Below, piece after piece: positions 17,178 to 25,508 of a stretch of 64,000 bases of DNA. The DNA lies in NCBI GenBank assembly GCA_021776235.1, contig JAJFGG010000121.1:1-64000 (forward strand), given 5' to 3'. The notes below the pieces were generated by a model. The model was not told the DNA's origin. It did no database searches and was given only the letters and a program-made list of their open reading frames with translations. The position numbers and the translations under genes were made by a program. Each line of letters starts with the position of its first letter. Position 1 is the first letter of the stretch. This DNA is from Alphaproteobacteria bacterium. Its GTDB lineage: Bacteria > Pseudomonadota > Alphaproteobacteria > GCA-2731375.

Positions 17178-18893
17178 CTATTCAGCGGCGGCGCGGGCGC
17201 TGCCCATGCCCAAGCTGGGATGTGTACCGGCGAATTCCGTCAACACCTGGCCGGGCGCCGGCACCTTCAGATAATCCTTGCCGTCAAACACCCGCACACC
17301 GTTCACCCATGTGCCCATCAGACCAGGGGCGCGGCGCAGCAGTCTTTCACCCGCCGCCGGCAGGTCGAAGTGCCGCTCCATCTTGGTAATGGAAATGGTT
17401 TCGGGATCGAACAGGATCATATCGGCCCAGGCACCTGGCGTCAGCCGGCCGCGATCGATAATGCCATAGACATCGGCCGGGTCCGAGGTAACCTTCCGGA
17501 TGGCCAGAGGCAAATCGAACAGGCCGCGTTCGCGCACCCAATGGCCGAACAGATACATGGCATAACCGGCATCGCAAAGCAGTGAATTATGCGCGCCGGC
17601 ATCGGACAGGCTGATCAAGGTGCCGTCATTGACCAGCAGTTCCGCGACGCCGTCTTCTTCCATGTTCAATATGAAGAATGTGAACTTGGTTCGAAAATCC
17701 TCTTCCAGACTGAGATCAAGGAAGAAATCCAGTGGGTCTTCGCCACGTTCGGCCGCCACCTCGGCCACGGTCCGCCCTTCCAGATCGGCATTCTTTTCCA
17801 GCGCCGTGATGGTGATCGGCACCCAATCCCAGCGGCCCTTGAAGACATGCTGGGTATCGCTGGAGGCCAGGGTTTTCCGGAAAGCGTCGCGGAATTCAGG
17901 ATCCGTGAAGATCTGCCGCAATTCCTCATGATCCTCGGTCGCCGGCCAGGGCGCCATGGCCTTCAGGATATAGGCCCGGTCCAGGGTAAAACTAAGGCTG
18001 AGTGGCTGGCAGGAACCCTGGGTATAGACTGGCAGACCACGGGCCCGCGCCGCTTCCGCCGCCCGCATGATATTTCTGGCCCGATCGGGCTGATGGGAGA
18101 AATGGAACAGCGGGGCATAGCAACCGGGGCGGCCACTAATTCTGGTCAAGTCTTCCAGGAACGGGATACCGTGTTTTTCGCCAAAGGTGGCCATGAAAAC
18201 GCCGTGATCGAATTCAGCCATGACCGCCACCAGGGCGCGGAATTCATCATCATCGGCCAGCCGCGAGGCAATGGGCACGCCGCCCGCACCGCGGTGGTTC
18301 TCGTTCGAGGACGAACCGAGGCCCACGGCGCCGGCCGCCATGGCCTCGCGGAACAGGTCCACCATCTGGGCCAGTTCGTCCGCCGTGGCGGCGCGTGTGG
18401 AGCCTTCATCACCCATCACCGCCGTACGAAACACCGTGTGCGAGGCCAACACCGCCACGTTGGGATAGACCCCCTTGCGTTTCAGCAGATCCATATATTC
18501 GCCGAAACTTTCGTAAGAAGTATCGACACCCGCCCGCAGTGATTTCAGGGACATGCCCTCGACTTCGGCCAGATTGGCCAGAATAGTATCCCGTTGAGCG
18601 GAGGGGGCCGGCGCGATGCCAAAGCCGCAATTGCCCACCACCACCGTCGTCACGCCAAGGGCGCCGGCGGGCGAGGCGGTCTGGTCCCAGGTCAGCTGCG
18701 CATCATAATGGGTATGCAGATCGATTACGCCCGGCGCCAGCACCTGGCCCTGGGCGTCCAGCGTTTCCTTTGCCTCGCCCGTAATCTGGCCCACGGCGGC
18801 CACCCGGCCGTCCTTCACCGCCAGATCGCCCGCCAACAAGGGACTGCCAAGGCCATCGGCAATCTGTGCATTGCGAATGATCAGATCATACAT
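17178..18893 (-). CDS. amidohydrolase, N-acyl-D-amino-acid deacylase (D-aminoacylase) family
   Basis: Metal-dependent amidohydrolase of 571 residues. The strand-1 metal motif 'GVIDLHTHYDAQLTWD' and the conserved 'GVTTVVVGNCGFGIAP' identify the D-aminoacylase/N-acyl-D-glutamate deacylase branch; 'LISLSDAGAHNSLLCDAGYAMYLFGHWVRE' holds the late Asp metal or catalytic region. Members cleave N-acyl groups from D-amino acids, but many homologues near aromatic operons have unknown amide or ester substrates. ATG 18893 is preceded by GGGAGAATAGG. It appears to be the first gene of the minus-strand cluster running through pcaHGB. Confidence 0.9.
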   Translation of the reverse strand: MYDLIIRNAQIADGLGSPLLAGDLAVKDGRVAAVGQITGEAKETLDAQGQVLAPGVIDLHTHYDAQLTWDQTASPAGALGVTTVVVGNCGFGIAPAPSAQRDTILANLAEVEGMSLKSLRAGVDTSYESFGEYMDLLKRKGVYPNVAVLASHTVFRTAVMGDEGSTRAATADELAQMVDLFREAMAAGAVGLGSSSNENHRGAGGVPIASRLADDDEFRALVAVMAEFDHGVFMATFGEKHGIPFLEDLTRISGRPGCYAPLFHFSHQPDRARNIMRAAEAARARGLPVYTQGSCQPLSLSFTLDRAYILKAMAPWPATEDHEELRQIFTDPEFRDAFRKTLASSDTQHVFKGRWDWVPITITALEKNADLEGRTVAEVAAERGEDPLDFFLDLSLEEDFRTKFTFFILNMEEDGVAELLVNDGTLISLSDAGAHNSLLCDAGYAMYLFGHWVRERGLFDLPLAIRKVTSDPADVYGIIDRGRLTPGAWADMILFDPETISITKMERHFDLPAAGERLLRRAPGLMGTWVNGVRVFDGKDYLKVPAPGQVLTEFAGTHPSLGMGSARAAAE

Positions 18894-19049
18894 CGCCTAT
18901 TCTCCCGTTTCTCCATCCAGTCCCATATGATGGCCCGTGGCAATCGGCGCTGCAACCGAAAGGTCGTTTTGTGGATCCAGACGCATGGCGGCCACGCCCT
19001 ATCACCTGTTAGGGTAAAGCCACCTCGCGATGGAAGGCTGGAGAGTTTG

Positions 19050-19856
19050 ATGAGCGCACCGCAAATACTATTCGACGTTACCGGGCATGTGGCCACGGTC
19101 ACCCTGAACCGGCCCGAGGCGATGAACGCCCTGGCGGACGATATGCGCGAGATATTGCTGCAAAGGTTGCAAGATTGCGCCAATGACGCCAACGTGCGCT
19201 GCGTGGTCATCACTGGTGCGGGCAAGGCGTTCTGCGCCGGCGGAGACATCGCCGCCATGGCGCAATGGCAGCAGAACAATGACAACAGCGTGCTCGTCGG
19301 CCGCTTGGACGTCGTGGAAAAAGTGGTTCGGCTGCTGCGCAGCATGCCGCAACCGGTGATCGCGGCGGTCAACGGCCCCGCCGCGGGCGGCGGCATGAAC
19401 ATGGCCCTGGGCTGCGATCTGCGCCTGGGCTGCGAGAAGACATTGTTTTCGGAAAGTTTTGTCAAGATCGGCCTGGTCCCCGATTGGGGCGGTTTTCAAT
19501 CCCTGACCCGGCTGGTCGGCGCCGCCAAGGCCATGGAATTGATGATGACCGGCGACCGTATCAAGGCGGAGGAAGCCTTGCGCCTGGGCCTGTTGAACCA
19601 GCTTTATCCCGTGGACAGTTTCCGCGATCAGGTTCAGGCCTTCGCCCAACGCCTGGCTGCCGGCCCGCCCCAGGCCCTGGCGGCCATAAAAAAGGGCGTC
19701 TATTTCGCGGCCGAGGCCTCATTGGACGAAGTTCTGGACTTCGAACATCAGAACCAGGCCGCGCTGATCCTATCGGGTGACGCACGCGAGGGTATGCGCG
19801 CCTTCCTGGAAAAACGGCCGCCCGTGTTTGGCGCGGCCATTGGCGATAGTTTTTGA
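19050..19856 (+). CDS. enoyl-CoA hydratase/isomerase family protein
   Basis: Crotonase-fold protein of 268 residues. 'ATVTLNRPEAMNAL', the oxyanion-hole segment 'AFCAGGDIAAMA' and 'AAVNGPAAGGGMNMALGCDLRLG' are typical. At the position of the usual first catalytic Glu ('E...PE.GL') the segment 'ESFVKIGLVPDWGGFQSLTRLVG' is seen, with Asp in place of the second acid. The start at 19050 has GGAGAG 6 bases upstream; the frame is open much further upstream but that part overlaps the amidohydrolase gene. It is transcribed divergently from that amidohydrolase. The substrate could be a beta-oxidation or aromatic-derived enoyl-CoA. Confidence 0.92.
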   Translation: MSAPQILFDVTGHVATVTLNRPEAMNALADDMREILLQRLQDCANDANVRCVVITGAGKAFCAGGDIAAMAQWQQNNDNSVLVGRLDVVEKVVRLLRSMPQPVIAAVNGPAAGGGMNMALGCDLRLGCEKTLFSESFVKIGLVPDWGGFQSLTRLVGAAKAMELMMTGDRIKAEEALRLGLLNQLYPVDSFRDQVQAFAQRLAAGPPQALAAIKKGVYFAAEASLDEVLDFEHQNQAALILSGDAREGMRAFLEKRPPVFGAAIGDSF

Positions 19857-19984
19857 TATTTGCCTGGCTCGCGGGTCCACGGACGCCGTTTCAGGATCTG
19901 TCAGCGATTTGAAATGACACCTGGCAAGAGCATCTCCCGTCTCTCACATTCGCGCCATGCCACTCATTTTCAAAGTTCGTTGTA

Positions 19985-20917
19985 TTACTGCGCCGCGCCG
20001 GCGATATTCATAGTATGGAAACGGTAATCGGCGCGTCCCTCGGTTTTTGCACGGTACATTGCGGCATCGGCATTGCGCATCAATGCGTCCGCATTTTCGC
20101 CGCCTTCCGGAAATGGAGCAATGCCAATGCTCGCGGTCACACACACCGCATGATCATCGATTTGAATTGGTTGACCGAGGACGGAGAGAACTTTCTTGGC
20201 GACTGCCGCACAATCACCGGGTCCCTCGATGTCGAGAACGAGTATGGTGAATTCATCGCCACCCAGGCGCGCGACAAGATCAACGGCTCGGACATTGCGG
20301 CGCAACCGGTCCGCAGTTTCCTTGAGTAAAATATCACCATACGAATGGCCAAGCGTATCATTGATATTCTTGAAGCCATCAAGATCCAGGAACATGATCG
20401 CAAAAGGTTTGGCCCCGCGTGCCGAGCGGTTCAAGGCCCTGTCCAGCGCAGCCATGAAATCGGCCCGGTTCGAAAGTCCCGTCAAATCGTCGGTCCGGGC
20501 AAGCTTTCGCAACTGTGTCGCAATCTTGTGCTGTTCCAGGGCATAACGGATCGACCTTGTGAGCATGCCACTGAACAAATGTCGCTTGACCAGGTAATCG
20601 CACGCGCCGGCCGCCATGGCCTCGGCATCGACGCTTCGGTTGTGTTCTCCCGTCAGCATGATTATGGGCGTTTCACTGCCGTTTTTGCGCGCCTGCCGTA
20701 TGATGTCGATGCCGCTCGTCGCGCCGAGTTGATGATCGACGAGGCAGATATCATGGGAATTTTCAATAAGCGCCGCCAAACCCGGTTCCGGCGTCGAAAT
20801 CCAGTCCAACTCGAAGCCGAGATCGGGCCTTTGCGACAACAATTCCCGGGTTAGGATATAGTCCCCCTCGTTGTCTTCAATTAGAAGAATTTTAGTTGCG
20901 GTAGTATCGGATACCAC
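19985..20917 (-). CDS. response regulator with GGDEF output (diguanylate cyclase)
   Basis: About 310 residues. An N-terminal receiver domain ('KILLIEDNEGDYILTRELL', phosphoacceptor Asp in 'CLVDHQLGATSG', Thr in 'IIMLTGEH', Lys in 'DYLVKRHLF') is followed by a GGDEF domain with intact 'RLGGDEF', so c-di-GMP synthesis is expected. The product-inhibition I-site (RxxD five residues before GGDEF, 'RAVD') is present. The start is taken as GTG 20917, preceded by TTAGGAGAGGG; the open frame continues to 20977 but lacks a ribosome site there. It is divergent from a CHASE-type kinase and a stand-alone receiver, which may feed phosphate into it. Confidence 0.93.
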   Translation of the reverse strand: MVSDTTATKILLIEDNEGDYILTRELLSQRPDLGFELDWISTPEPGLAALIENSHDICLVDHQLGATSGIDIIRQARKNGSETPIIMLTGEHNRSVDAEAMAAGACDYLVKRHLFSGMLTRSIRYALEQHKIATQLRKLARTDDLTGLSNRADFMAALDRALNRSARGAKPFAIMFLDLDGFKNINDTLGHSYGDILLKETADRLRRNVRAVDLVARLGGDEFTILVLDIEGPGDCAAVAKKVLSVLGQPIQIDDHAVCVTASIGIAPFPEGGENADALMRNADAAMYRAKTEGRADYRFHTMNIAGAAQ

Positions 20918-21281
20918 AATACCCTCTCCTAACGTTATTATTATGGCAATAGCAATTTCAACTTTAATCATTAACACCTAATGAAGCATTAATACCCAAT
21001 GGCGCATTCACACTTGATTCATATTCTGCGTGAATAATGTATCCCAGACGTAGTACTGCGTGAATTAGCCGCCCTTCTGCAGGCATCTGTCCGTGCCATG
21101 GAGGCATGGCCACGTGTCAGGGCGATAAATCCCGCAACAAATGTTTCTGCGATCTCAGTGTTTGAAAATTGGCTACGCAAGGAATGCGCATCCACTATTC
21201 AATTTTATCCGGCTTGTTTCGCCAGGAAGATATTGGCATTTGCGTTTAGTGGCGGGCGCCGCGGCCGGACGGAGAAAAGAT
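20918..21281 (+). promoter_or_regulatory. 364-base divergent intergenic region with direct repeats CTGCGTGAAT
   Basis: This AT-rich gap separates the GGDEF regulator from the CHASE kinase and should hold both promoters. Two exact copies of CTGCGTGAAT lie at 21026-21035 and 21056-21065, 30 bases apart (about three helical turns), and an inverted half-site ATTCAC lies at 21005-21010. The layout suits a binding site for a dimeric or tandem regulator. No protein-coding frame here looks real; the frame open from 21141 in phase with the kinase gives a non-membrane-like extension. Confidence 0.45.
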
Positions 21282-23108
21282 GTGACGGAACAAGTTCAAA
21301 TCACCGAGCAGAATCTGCACGAGGAAAGGGAGAAGCTGCTCAAAGGTACCCGACTTCACTGGTTCCACTGGCTGGTCATCGTTGCCTCTCTCTTGCTCAC
21401 GTTGGGCGCTTGGTACATTTCCAAACACCAAATAGAGGCGAAAAATCAACTACGGTTCGACCGTGCCGCATCCCAGGTCGTCGAAATGATATTTGATCGC
21501 ATGCAAAGGTACGAGGATGGGCTGTGGGGTGGCGTCGCCGCAATACAAACAGCGGGGGGTGATATCTCGCTTGAGGACTGGCGTACCTTTGCCGAAAATC
21601 TGCGCATTGATAAGAAATTTCCCGGCATCAACGGGCTCGGCGTCATACACTATGTGACTCCCGATAAATTGCAGAATTACCTGCAGCGTCAGGCGCGGCG
21701 TCGGCCAGATTTTCGAATTCATCCGCCACACGAGAAAGCTGAATACTGGCCCATCAGTTACATCATACCCGAGGCGCCAAACGCCAGCGCCGTTGGCCTG
21801 GATATGGCCCATGAATCTAACCGGCATAGTGCCGGCCAAAAGGCACGCGATACGGGACAAGCGCAAATCACCGGCCCCATAACGCTGGTTCAGGATGCGG
21901 CGAAGACGCCTGGATTCCTGTTCTATGCGCCGTTTTTTGCCAATGGAATTCATGACGACACTGAAGCACGCCGCAAAAACTTCACCGGCATGGTCTATGC
22001 TCCATTTGTCATGAGCAAGCTGATGGATGGCACGTTGAGTAATGAAAACCGCTTCGTATCCATGAGAATTCGCGACAAGGACGCCATGCTTTATGACGAT
22101 CATACGGACGCACTAGACCCCAATCCAATATTCTCCAAGACGATCAATACTGAATTATATGGCCGAACCTGGACCTTTGAGATCGCCAGCAATAAGGCTT
22201 TCCGTATCGCGGCTACCAACCATCAACCAATCATCATCCTAATTGGCGGCATATCAATTGACGGTATGTTGCTTGCCTTGTTCATCCTGCTGTCGCAAGC
22301 AAATCGCCGTGCGATTAAATTCGCCGATAAGATGTCCACGAATTACGACAGGAAGTCCAGCGAGCTGGCGAGTGTCATTGATCGACTAGCCAGTTCCAAT
22401 GAAGAGCTCGAGCGATTTGCCTACGTTGCCTCGCATGATCTTCAAGAGCCGCTGCGCATGGTATCGAATTTTACACAATTGTTGAAAGCACGGTACGAAG
22501 ACAAGCTGGATGATGACGGTATTAAATACATAAACATCGCAAATGATTCTGCATTACGCATGCAGGAACTGGTCGACGACTTGCTTGAATATGCGCGAAT
22601 AGGTGATGTAAGCGAAAAGATGGACTATATAGATTGCAATGACACCCTTGCCTATATTCAGGACAACTTGCAGGAGCAAATAGCAGATAGAAATGCGATT
22701 ATCTCTTATGAAAGCGATGTCGCAACGATATTTACGAACCCGGTTCGGTTCTCCAGGGTATTGCAGAATCTAATTGGCAATAGCATCAAATATTGCGCGC
22801 CTGACGTTGAACCCGTAGTAAAAATAGGGCTGGAAGATGAGGCCGATCACTGGCTCGTCTCCGTAAAGGATAACGGTATCGGCATGCGGCAGGAATACTG
22901 TGAGCAAATCTTTCTTCCATTCAAGCGGCTTCACGGTCAGTCAGAATTTCAGGGTTCGGGCATAGGCCTCACGATTTGCCGCAAAATCGTCGAAAGCGCC
23001 GGTGGCAAAATCTGGGCTACGGCAAAGGTTGGCGAAGGAAGCTTGTTTCAATTTTCGATTCCGAAGAATTCAGCCGTGGAAGAAATAGCGAGAGATCGAG
23101 CGGCATGA
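21282..23108 (+). CDS. CHASE-domain sensor histidine kinase
   Basis: About 608 residues. A membrane segment near 26-44 is followed by an extracytoplasmic CHASE domain (about 60-300: 'FDRMQRYEDGLWGGVAAIQTAGGDISLEDWRTFAENL'), a second membrane segment ('IIILIGGISIDGMLLALFILLS'), a coiled linker, and a HisKA domain with 'LERFAYVASHDLQEPLRMVSNFTQLL', the phytochrome-like H box. The ATPase has 'NLIGNSIKYC', 'VKDNGIGM' and 'GSGIGLTICRKIVESAGG'. CHASE domains sense small extracellular ligands such as cytokinin-like molecules. I chose GTG 21282 with GGAG 7 bases upstream; an ATG at 21141 is in frame but less convincing. The stop overlaps the next gene's ATG. Confidence 0.92.
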   Translation: MTEQVQITEQNLHEEREKLLKGTRLHWFHWLVIVASLLLTLGAWYISKHQIEAKNQLRFDRAASQVVEMIFDRMQRYEDGLWGGVAAIQTAGGDISLEDWRTFAENLRIDKKFPGINGLGVIHYVTPDKLQNYLQRQARRRPDFRIHPPHEKAEYWPISYIIPEAPNASAVGLDMAHESNRHSAGQKARDTGQAQITGPITLVQDAAKTPGFLFYAPFFANGIHDDTEARRKNFTGMVYAPFVMSKLMDGTLSNENRFVSMRIRDKDAMLYDDHTDALDPNPIFSKTINTELYGRTWTFEIASNKAFRIAATNHQPIIILIGGISIDGMLLALFILLSQANRRAIKFADKMSTNYDRKSSELASVIDRLASSNEELERFAYVASHDLQEPLRMVSNFTQLLKARYEDKLDDDGIKYINIANDSALRMQELVDDLLEYARIGDVSEKMDYIDCNDTLAYIQDNLQEQIADRNAIISYESDVATIFTNPVRFSRVLQNLIGNSIKYCAPDVEPVVKIGLEDEADHWLVSVKDNGIGMRQEYCEQIFLPFKRLHGQSEFQGSGIGLTICRKIVESAGGKIWATAKVGEGSLFQFSIPKNSAVEEIARDRAA

Positions 23109-23545
23109 AAAGCACCAATGGCAAGACCGTTCAGATACTGTTAGTTGAAGATAATCCTGGGGATGTTCTGTTAACTCAAGAGGCTTTCAAAAGCGCCAAG
23201 ATCGGCAATATTATCCATGTCGTCGAGGACGGTGAAAAGGCGCTTGACTACCTTCATAAACGAAGCAGCTATTCCGCAGTTGATACCCCGGATTTAATAT
23301 TTCTGGATCTCAATCTTCCAAAGAAAGACGGTCGGGAAGTCCTGGAGGAAATAAAGCACGACGAGAATCTTCGCCGCATACCAGTGGTCATCCTCACAAG
23401 TTCAAAAGCCGAGAAAGATGTACTGGTCTCATATGGATTGCATGCAAATTGCTATGTGGTGAAGCCGCTGAATTTGGAGTCATTTATCGAAATCGTCGCT
23501 GCCATAGAAGCTTTTTGGTTTTCTATCGTCGTCCTGCCGCAATGA
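23105..23545 (+). CDS. stand-alone response regulator receiver (Rcp1-like)
   Basis: A single receiver domain of 146 residues: 'ILLVEDNPGDVLLTQEAF', phosphoacceptor Asp in 'DLIFLDLNLPKKDGREVL', 'VVILTSS' and Lys in 'CYVVKPLNLESF'. The 'EDNPGDV' start and the acidic tail are like cyanobacterial Rcp1, which pairs with phytochrome-type kinases. Its ATG overlaps the kinase TGA (ATGA), so the two are translated together and are almost certainly a cognate pair. With no output domain, it may relay phosphate to the divergent GGDEF regulator or act on a protein target. Confidence 0.93.
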   Translation: MKSTNGKTVQILLVEDNPGDVLLTQEAFKSAKIGNIIHVVEDGEKALDYLHKRSSYSAVDTPDLIFLDLNLPKKDGREVLEEIKHDENLRRIPVVILTSSKAEKDVLVSYGLHANCYVVKPLNLESFIEIVAAIEAFWFSIVVLPQ

Positions 23546-23601
23546 TAATAATGGCCATTGGCGGAACGAGGCAGACGACCCTCAACAAGAGCGTTTCCGG
23601 C

Positions 23602-23905
23602 TTAGGCCCCGGCGTATTCCAGCAATAGGTCCTTGGCGTCGACCGACATCCCCGCCTTGACGCTGATCGACTTGATCTTGCCAGCGTGGGCCGCGCGGAT
23701 CGCGGTTTCCATTTTCATGGCCTCTATGCTCAGCAACATATCGCCAATCTCCACCGACTGGCCCGGGTTCACGGCGATGGTGCCGATGACACCGGGCATG
23801 GGGGCCGCGACATGATCGGGGTTGCCGTCCTCGGCTTTCGGGTGGCGCTCCACCAGCCCGGCAATTTTGCGGTCAGGGACCTTGATGGTCCTTGGCTGGC
23901 CGATG
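23602..23905 (-). pseudogene. truncated second copy of the pyruvate carboxylase biotin-carrier domain
   Basis: Over about 304 bases this stretch aligns without gaps to the 3' end of pyc (26411-26714), from the stop codon through the biotinyl domain, including the biotin-lysine motif 'EAMKMET'. By eye I count about 28 base differences (roughly 90% identity). Only about 7 change the protein, so most are silent. Upstream homology ends abruptly near 23905, where an apparent IS66 transposase end begins on the other strand. The 204-residue minus-strand frame that continues to 24216 is therefore a chance fusion, not a gene. There is no start codon or carboxylase part, so a functional product is unlikely. 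Confidence 0.85.
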
Positions 23906-23997
23906 TGCTTACCCGCCTCGCGGATACGCCGCAAAACCGCATCAACGAACGATTGCCCTTGGAATGGGAGAAAAATCCCGGAACAGAGGCGCAATAA
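23906..23997 (+). mobile_element. IS66-type transposase C-terminal remnant
   Basis: In the plus-strand frame ending at TAA 23995-23997 the peptide 'ADVLTRLADTPQNRINERLPLEW' closely resembles the conserved C terminus of IS66-family TnpC proteins (pattern 'DVL.R....P..RI.ELLPW.W'). Only about 30 codons remain, and the left border coincides with the end of the pyc-like fragment. No inverted repeat or target duplication was recognised. I read this as the scar of an IS66-mediated rearrangement; the assignment is by eye. Confidence 0.5.
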
Positions 23998-24000
23998 AAC

Positions 24001-24309
24001 GTGGCGGCAATCTCCCACGTCTTCACGCTTCAACGCGCCGCGCAAATCTAGGCGCGCGACGAAAACCTCCTCCGGGAGCTGTCCGACCAACTGCACCCCG
24101 TGGATGACTTCCTCTGGATCTTCGACATGAACGACAATGAAATCCTCGCCTTCGCCAAACAAGGTCTTGAGGCGTTGCGGGAAAAAATCGAGGACCAGAT
24201 CGACAACCCCGATCAACCGGCCAAAGCAAAAACTCTTAAAGCCGACACCCTGCGGTCTTCAACGAATGCTTACAAGGCTATACAAAACGCGGGCTGTGCA
24301 ACGGCGTAA
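24001..24309 (+). pseudogene. small ORF interrupted by an in-frame TAG, next to the IS66 remnant
   Basis: Starting at GTG 24001, four bases after the IS66 stop, the frame reads 'VAAISHVFTLQRAAQI', then TAG (24049-24051), then continues open to TAA 24307-24309 with 'ENLLRELSDQLHPVDDFLWIFDMNDNEILAFAKQGLEALREKI'. The continuity of an acidic, helical-looking small protein on both sides of the stop suggests one ancestral gene of about 100 residues inactivated by a single substitution. An internal ATG (24100) could still give 69 residues. The form recalls small unnamed proteins often found beside rhizobial insertion sequences, but I cannot name a family. The following 283 bases (24310-24592) show nothing recognisable. 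Confidence 0.45.
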
Positions 24310-24592
24310 CCACGGATGAACTTACACGGCTTCATTACCCATAGGGCATCTTGCGCCGGTTGGCCCTGCGCCGCGCCTGTCCGTCGTATCTTGATGAAAG
24401 TATTGAAAGAGGCCAAATAGGCGGCACTGATACTTTCAGATGCCTCGCGGGAAGGCATGCCTGCCTTACGTGGAAAACGCCCTCCAAAATTCAGCGCTTG
24501 GTAACTTGCACGGCGAATGGCTGCAATTTGTGTCAATACGATGTTGCCCTGACGGACGGCTAAACTTGGACTGGCAAGCGCCATGCAGAGAC

Positions 24593-25495
24593 CTACATGG
24601 TGTGTTTCGTTTCCATCGCCATATTTTCAATTAGTAATAATTCGGTATTGGCAAGAACGCCTTGATTGATCGCTGCGCCCAAATTTCGTAACACCTTTGT
24701 AAAATTTCCTATTGGTTCACCGTCATCGCGCGGGGCTTGCAATACAACAGCCAAATTTTTATTCAGTGTAGACATTTCACCTGGCGATGCCAGCTTAACT
24801 CCGTCAACACCGATGTTATCGGCTGAAAACTTAAATACAACATTCGCGTGCGCCGTTGTAAGGCGTTTATAGACTGCGGCGGTATCACGATCATTGGCTC
24901 GCAAAGAAGTGATGGAGGCATCTTGGACAATACGTCGCATTTTTTGAGCACGGAACGTTCCCAACGGTTGCCGTAATATAGTGTTCAAACGTTCGCTATA
25001 CTCGACATCCGAGACTCCTTCGGCCAATTTGGCAAGCGTTATACTGCTCGATTTGCCAAATATGAACTTTTGATCACTTTTGATCAGAGCCGCAATTAGA
25101 ACACGCTGCATGAAACCCGCGATTACGGGTATCGGAGTGACATTACACTTTCTTATGTTGATTATTGCAGGTGAGACCACTCCAAATTCTGTAGGAGACT
25201 TAAAGTTAACCTGGTAGATGTTTCTGAGAGGATCATTTACATTGCAACTTTTGACCAAACACATGAGCACCCCTGCATCATCGGATATCCCTTCGCATTC
25301 AATATCCGAAGATTTGCCCCTCCCAAGAGGCATGATAGTGGTGCGTTCCGCCCTGGGATATATTCCCGAGGTCTTTCCGCTGATTTCCAATTTAATGGTG
25401 TTGATCGGAAAAGTTAAATCAGCGGCATCAACGCTATTTGTTGCAGCAAGGATTAGTATTATTCCCAATAGTATACTTACAAATCTCCTATCCAT
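24593..25495 (-). CDS. exported protein of unknown function
   Basis: Protein of 300 residues with a signal peptide ('RFVSILLGIILILAATNSVDAADL', about 3-25), so exported. The mature part contains four cysteines in the first third ('IECEGI', 'LMCLVKSCN', 'RKCNV'), enough for two disulfides, and is otherwise polar with no motif I recognise. The start at 25495 is set by GGAGG 5 bases upstream. It is 13 bases downstream of another unknown membrane protein on the same strand, so the two form an operon. Both are visibly AT-richer than surrounding genes and lie between a recombination scar and pyc, pointing to horizontal acquisition. Confidence 0.75.
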   Translation of the reverse strand: MDRRFVSILLGIILILAATNSVDAADLTFPINTIKLEISGKTSGIYPRAERTTIMPLGRGKSSDIECEGISDDAGVLMCLVKSCNVNDPLRNIYQVNFKSPTEFGVVSPAIINIRKCNVTPIPVIAGFMQRVLIAALIKSDQKFIFGKSSSITLAKLAEGVSDVEYSERLNTILRQPLGTFRAQKMRRIVQDASITSLRANDRDTAAVYKRLTTAHANVVFKFSADNIGVDGVKLASPGEMSTLNKNLAVVLQAPRDDGEPIGNFTKVLRNLGAAINQGVLANTELLLIENMAMETKHTM

Positions 25496-25508
25496 AGAAT
25501 CCTCCACA

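Noticed and set aside
18594-19049. N-terminal extension of the enoyl-CoA hydratase
   Set aside because: The extension overlaps the amidohydrolase gene antisense and has no crotonase features; ATG 19050 has a proper ribosome site.
23602-24216. 204-codon minus-strand ORF with a biotinyl domain
   Set aside because: Homology to pyc ends near 23905; the N-terminal half is the antisense of the IS66 remnant and the broken small ORF, so the full frame is not a gene.
24270-24584. 104-codon minus-strand ORF between the broken small ORF and the unknown exported protein
   Set aside because: It has no recognisable domain or clear ribosome site and partly overlaps the plus-strand remnant; not enough to call a gene.
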